Positions 63,773 to 64,000 of a DNA stretch of 64,000 bases are shown here, one piece after another. The stretch lies in the NCBI GenBank assembly GCA_934675465.1, contig CAKUQM010000003.1, positions 16,275 through 80,274 on the forward strand, written 5' to 3'. The notes beneath the pieces are model-generated. The model was not told the origin of the DNA. It was given only the letters and a program-made list of their open reading frames with translations, and ran no database searches. The translations under genes were made by a program, and so were the position numbers. Source of the stretch: an uncultured Erysipelotrichaceae bacterium. Lineage in GTDB: Bacteria > Bacillota_I > Bacilli_A > Erysipelotrichales > Erysipelotrichaceae. Every line of letters begins with the position of its first letter. Position 1 is the first letter of the stretch.

Positions 63773-64000
63773 CTAACCATTAATTTCTAATTCTTCTTTT
63801 TGTTCTTGGATTAGTTGTTTTTCCCATATAGAGAAGAATGGCTTAAAAGCTATGATTGCAAACGCTAAATTAATCAATGATACGATAATATACTTCCAAT
63901 CTCCAGAAGCCATCCAACCAATAATAAATGGTGGGGTTGCCCAAGGTAATTCTACAAAACATTTAGCTAATAAGCCCATGTCTACCAATAAGTAATTAAC
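63773..64000 (-). CDS. PTS IIC permease, lactose/cellobiose family (partial)
   Basis: Only the C-terminal 75 or so residues are in the window; the frame stays open to 64000. Seen: CFVELPWATPPFIIGWMASG, then a hydrophobic helix (YIIVSLINLAFAIIAFKPFF) and a charged tail, the typical end of cellobiose/lichenan-type IIC permeases. The gene precedes the DeoC-like aldolase by 22 bp, so permease, aldolase, regulator and oxidoreductase probably form one locus. Confidence 0.75.
   Translation of the reverse strand, partial: VNYLLVDMGLLAKCFVELPWATPPFIIGWMASGDWKYIIVSLINLAFAIIAFKPFFSIWEKQLIQEQKEELEING

Overview
The window reads as chromosome of a low-GC, AT-rich Gram-positive bacterium using the standard code. 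Supporting features are an AddAB-type recombinase rather than RecBCD, PRD/BglG-type PTS regulators, CcpA-type cre sites, a Gram-positive CCA-adding enzyme, RNase R and a seven-gene F-type ATPase operon. The short AddA/AddB and the general gene set fit the Erysipelotrichia and relatives best; that assignment is an inference, since no rRNA or tRNA gene was seen.

Layout. (1) 0.1-4.1 kb, accessory: a DUF234-type ATPase flanked by a 52-bp repeat, a RelB/DinJ antitoxin beside a wrecked PIN toxin, other gene debris, and an AbiEi/AbiEii pair. (2) 4.1-9.6 kb: a hairpin-rich gap, then regulator-IIA-IIB-IIC-SIS isomerase (ascorbate-family PTS). (3) 9.6-16.8 kb: a fructose-family PTS operon (IIA, IIB, IIC, class II aldolase, iron alcohol dehydrogenase, IlvD/Edd dehydratase) with a promoter and cre site, divergent from an RpiR regulator. 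It looks like a sugar-acid or deoxy-sugar pathway. (4) 17.3-28.4 kb: a type I restriction-modification island (hsdM, a membrane-anchored ORF, hsdS, hsdR) followed by a GmrSD-like DUF262 nuclease and an AlbA_2/HATPase protein. It abuts addAB, a WYL regulator and a chorismate mutase (28.4-34.8 kb). (5) 34.9-39.0 kb: a short-chain dehydrogenase, then three tandem, diverging copies of a candidate type I toxin-antitoxin module, split by a complete 2151-bp ISAs1-like element. (6) 39-59.9 kb, mostly core: membrane protein, LCP protein, the ATP synthase operon, two DUF1275 transporters, small paralogous proteins, a DUF4143 ATPase, a damaged Fic/HipA pair, two HAD phosphatases, RNase R, a rhodanese-TtcA fusion and CCA transferase. 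(7) 60-64 kb: a third PTS locus, cut by the window end.

Most notable observations. The HsdS subunit has three target-recognition domains; a 12-copy tetranucleotide tract sits between the second and third, so slippage should switch between a 609-residue and a canonical roughly 410-residue subunit. The same protein carries a triple SAEL spacer repeat like that of EcoR124-type enzymes. The type I toxin array shows changed but complementary 5'/3' pairing in each copy. The ATP synthase alpha subunit carries the C-terminal domain of delta at its N-terminus and no atpH is present. A GC-rich 12-mer occurs five times exactly, plus variants, inside conserved genes between 39 and 59 kb.
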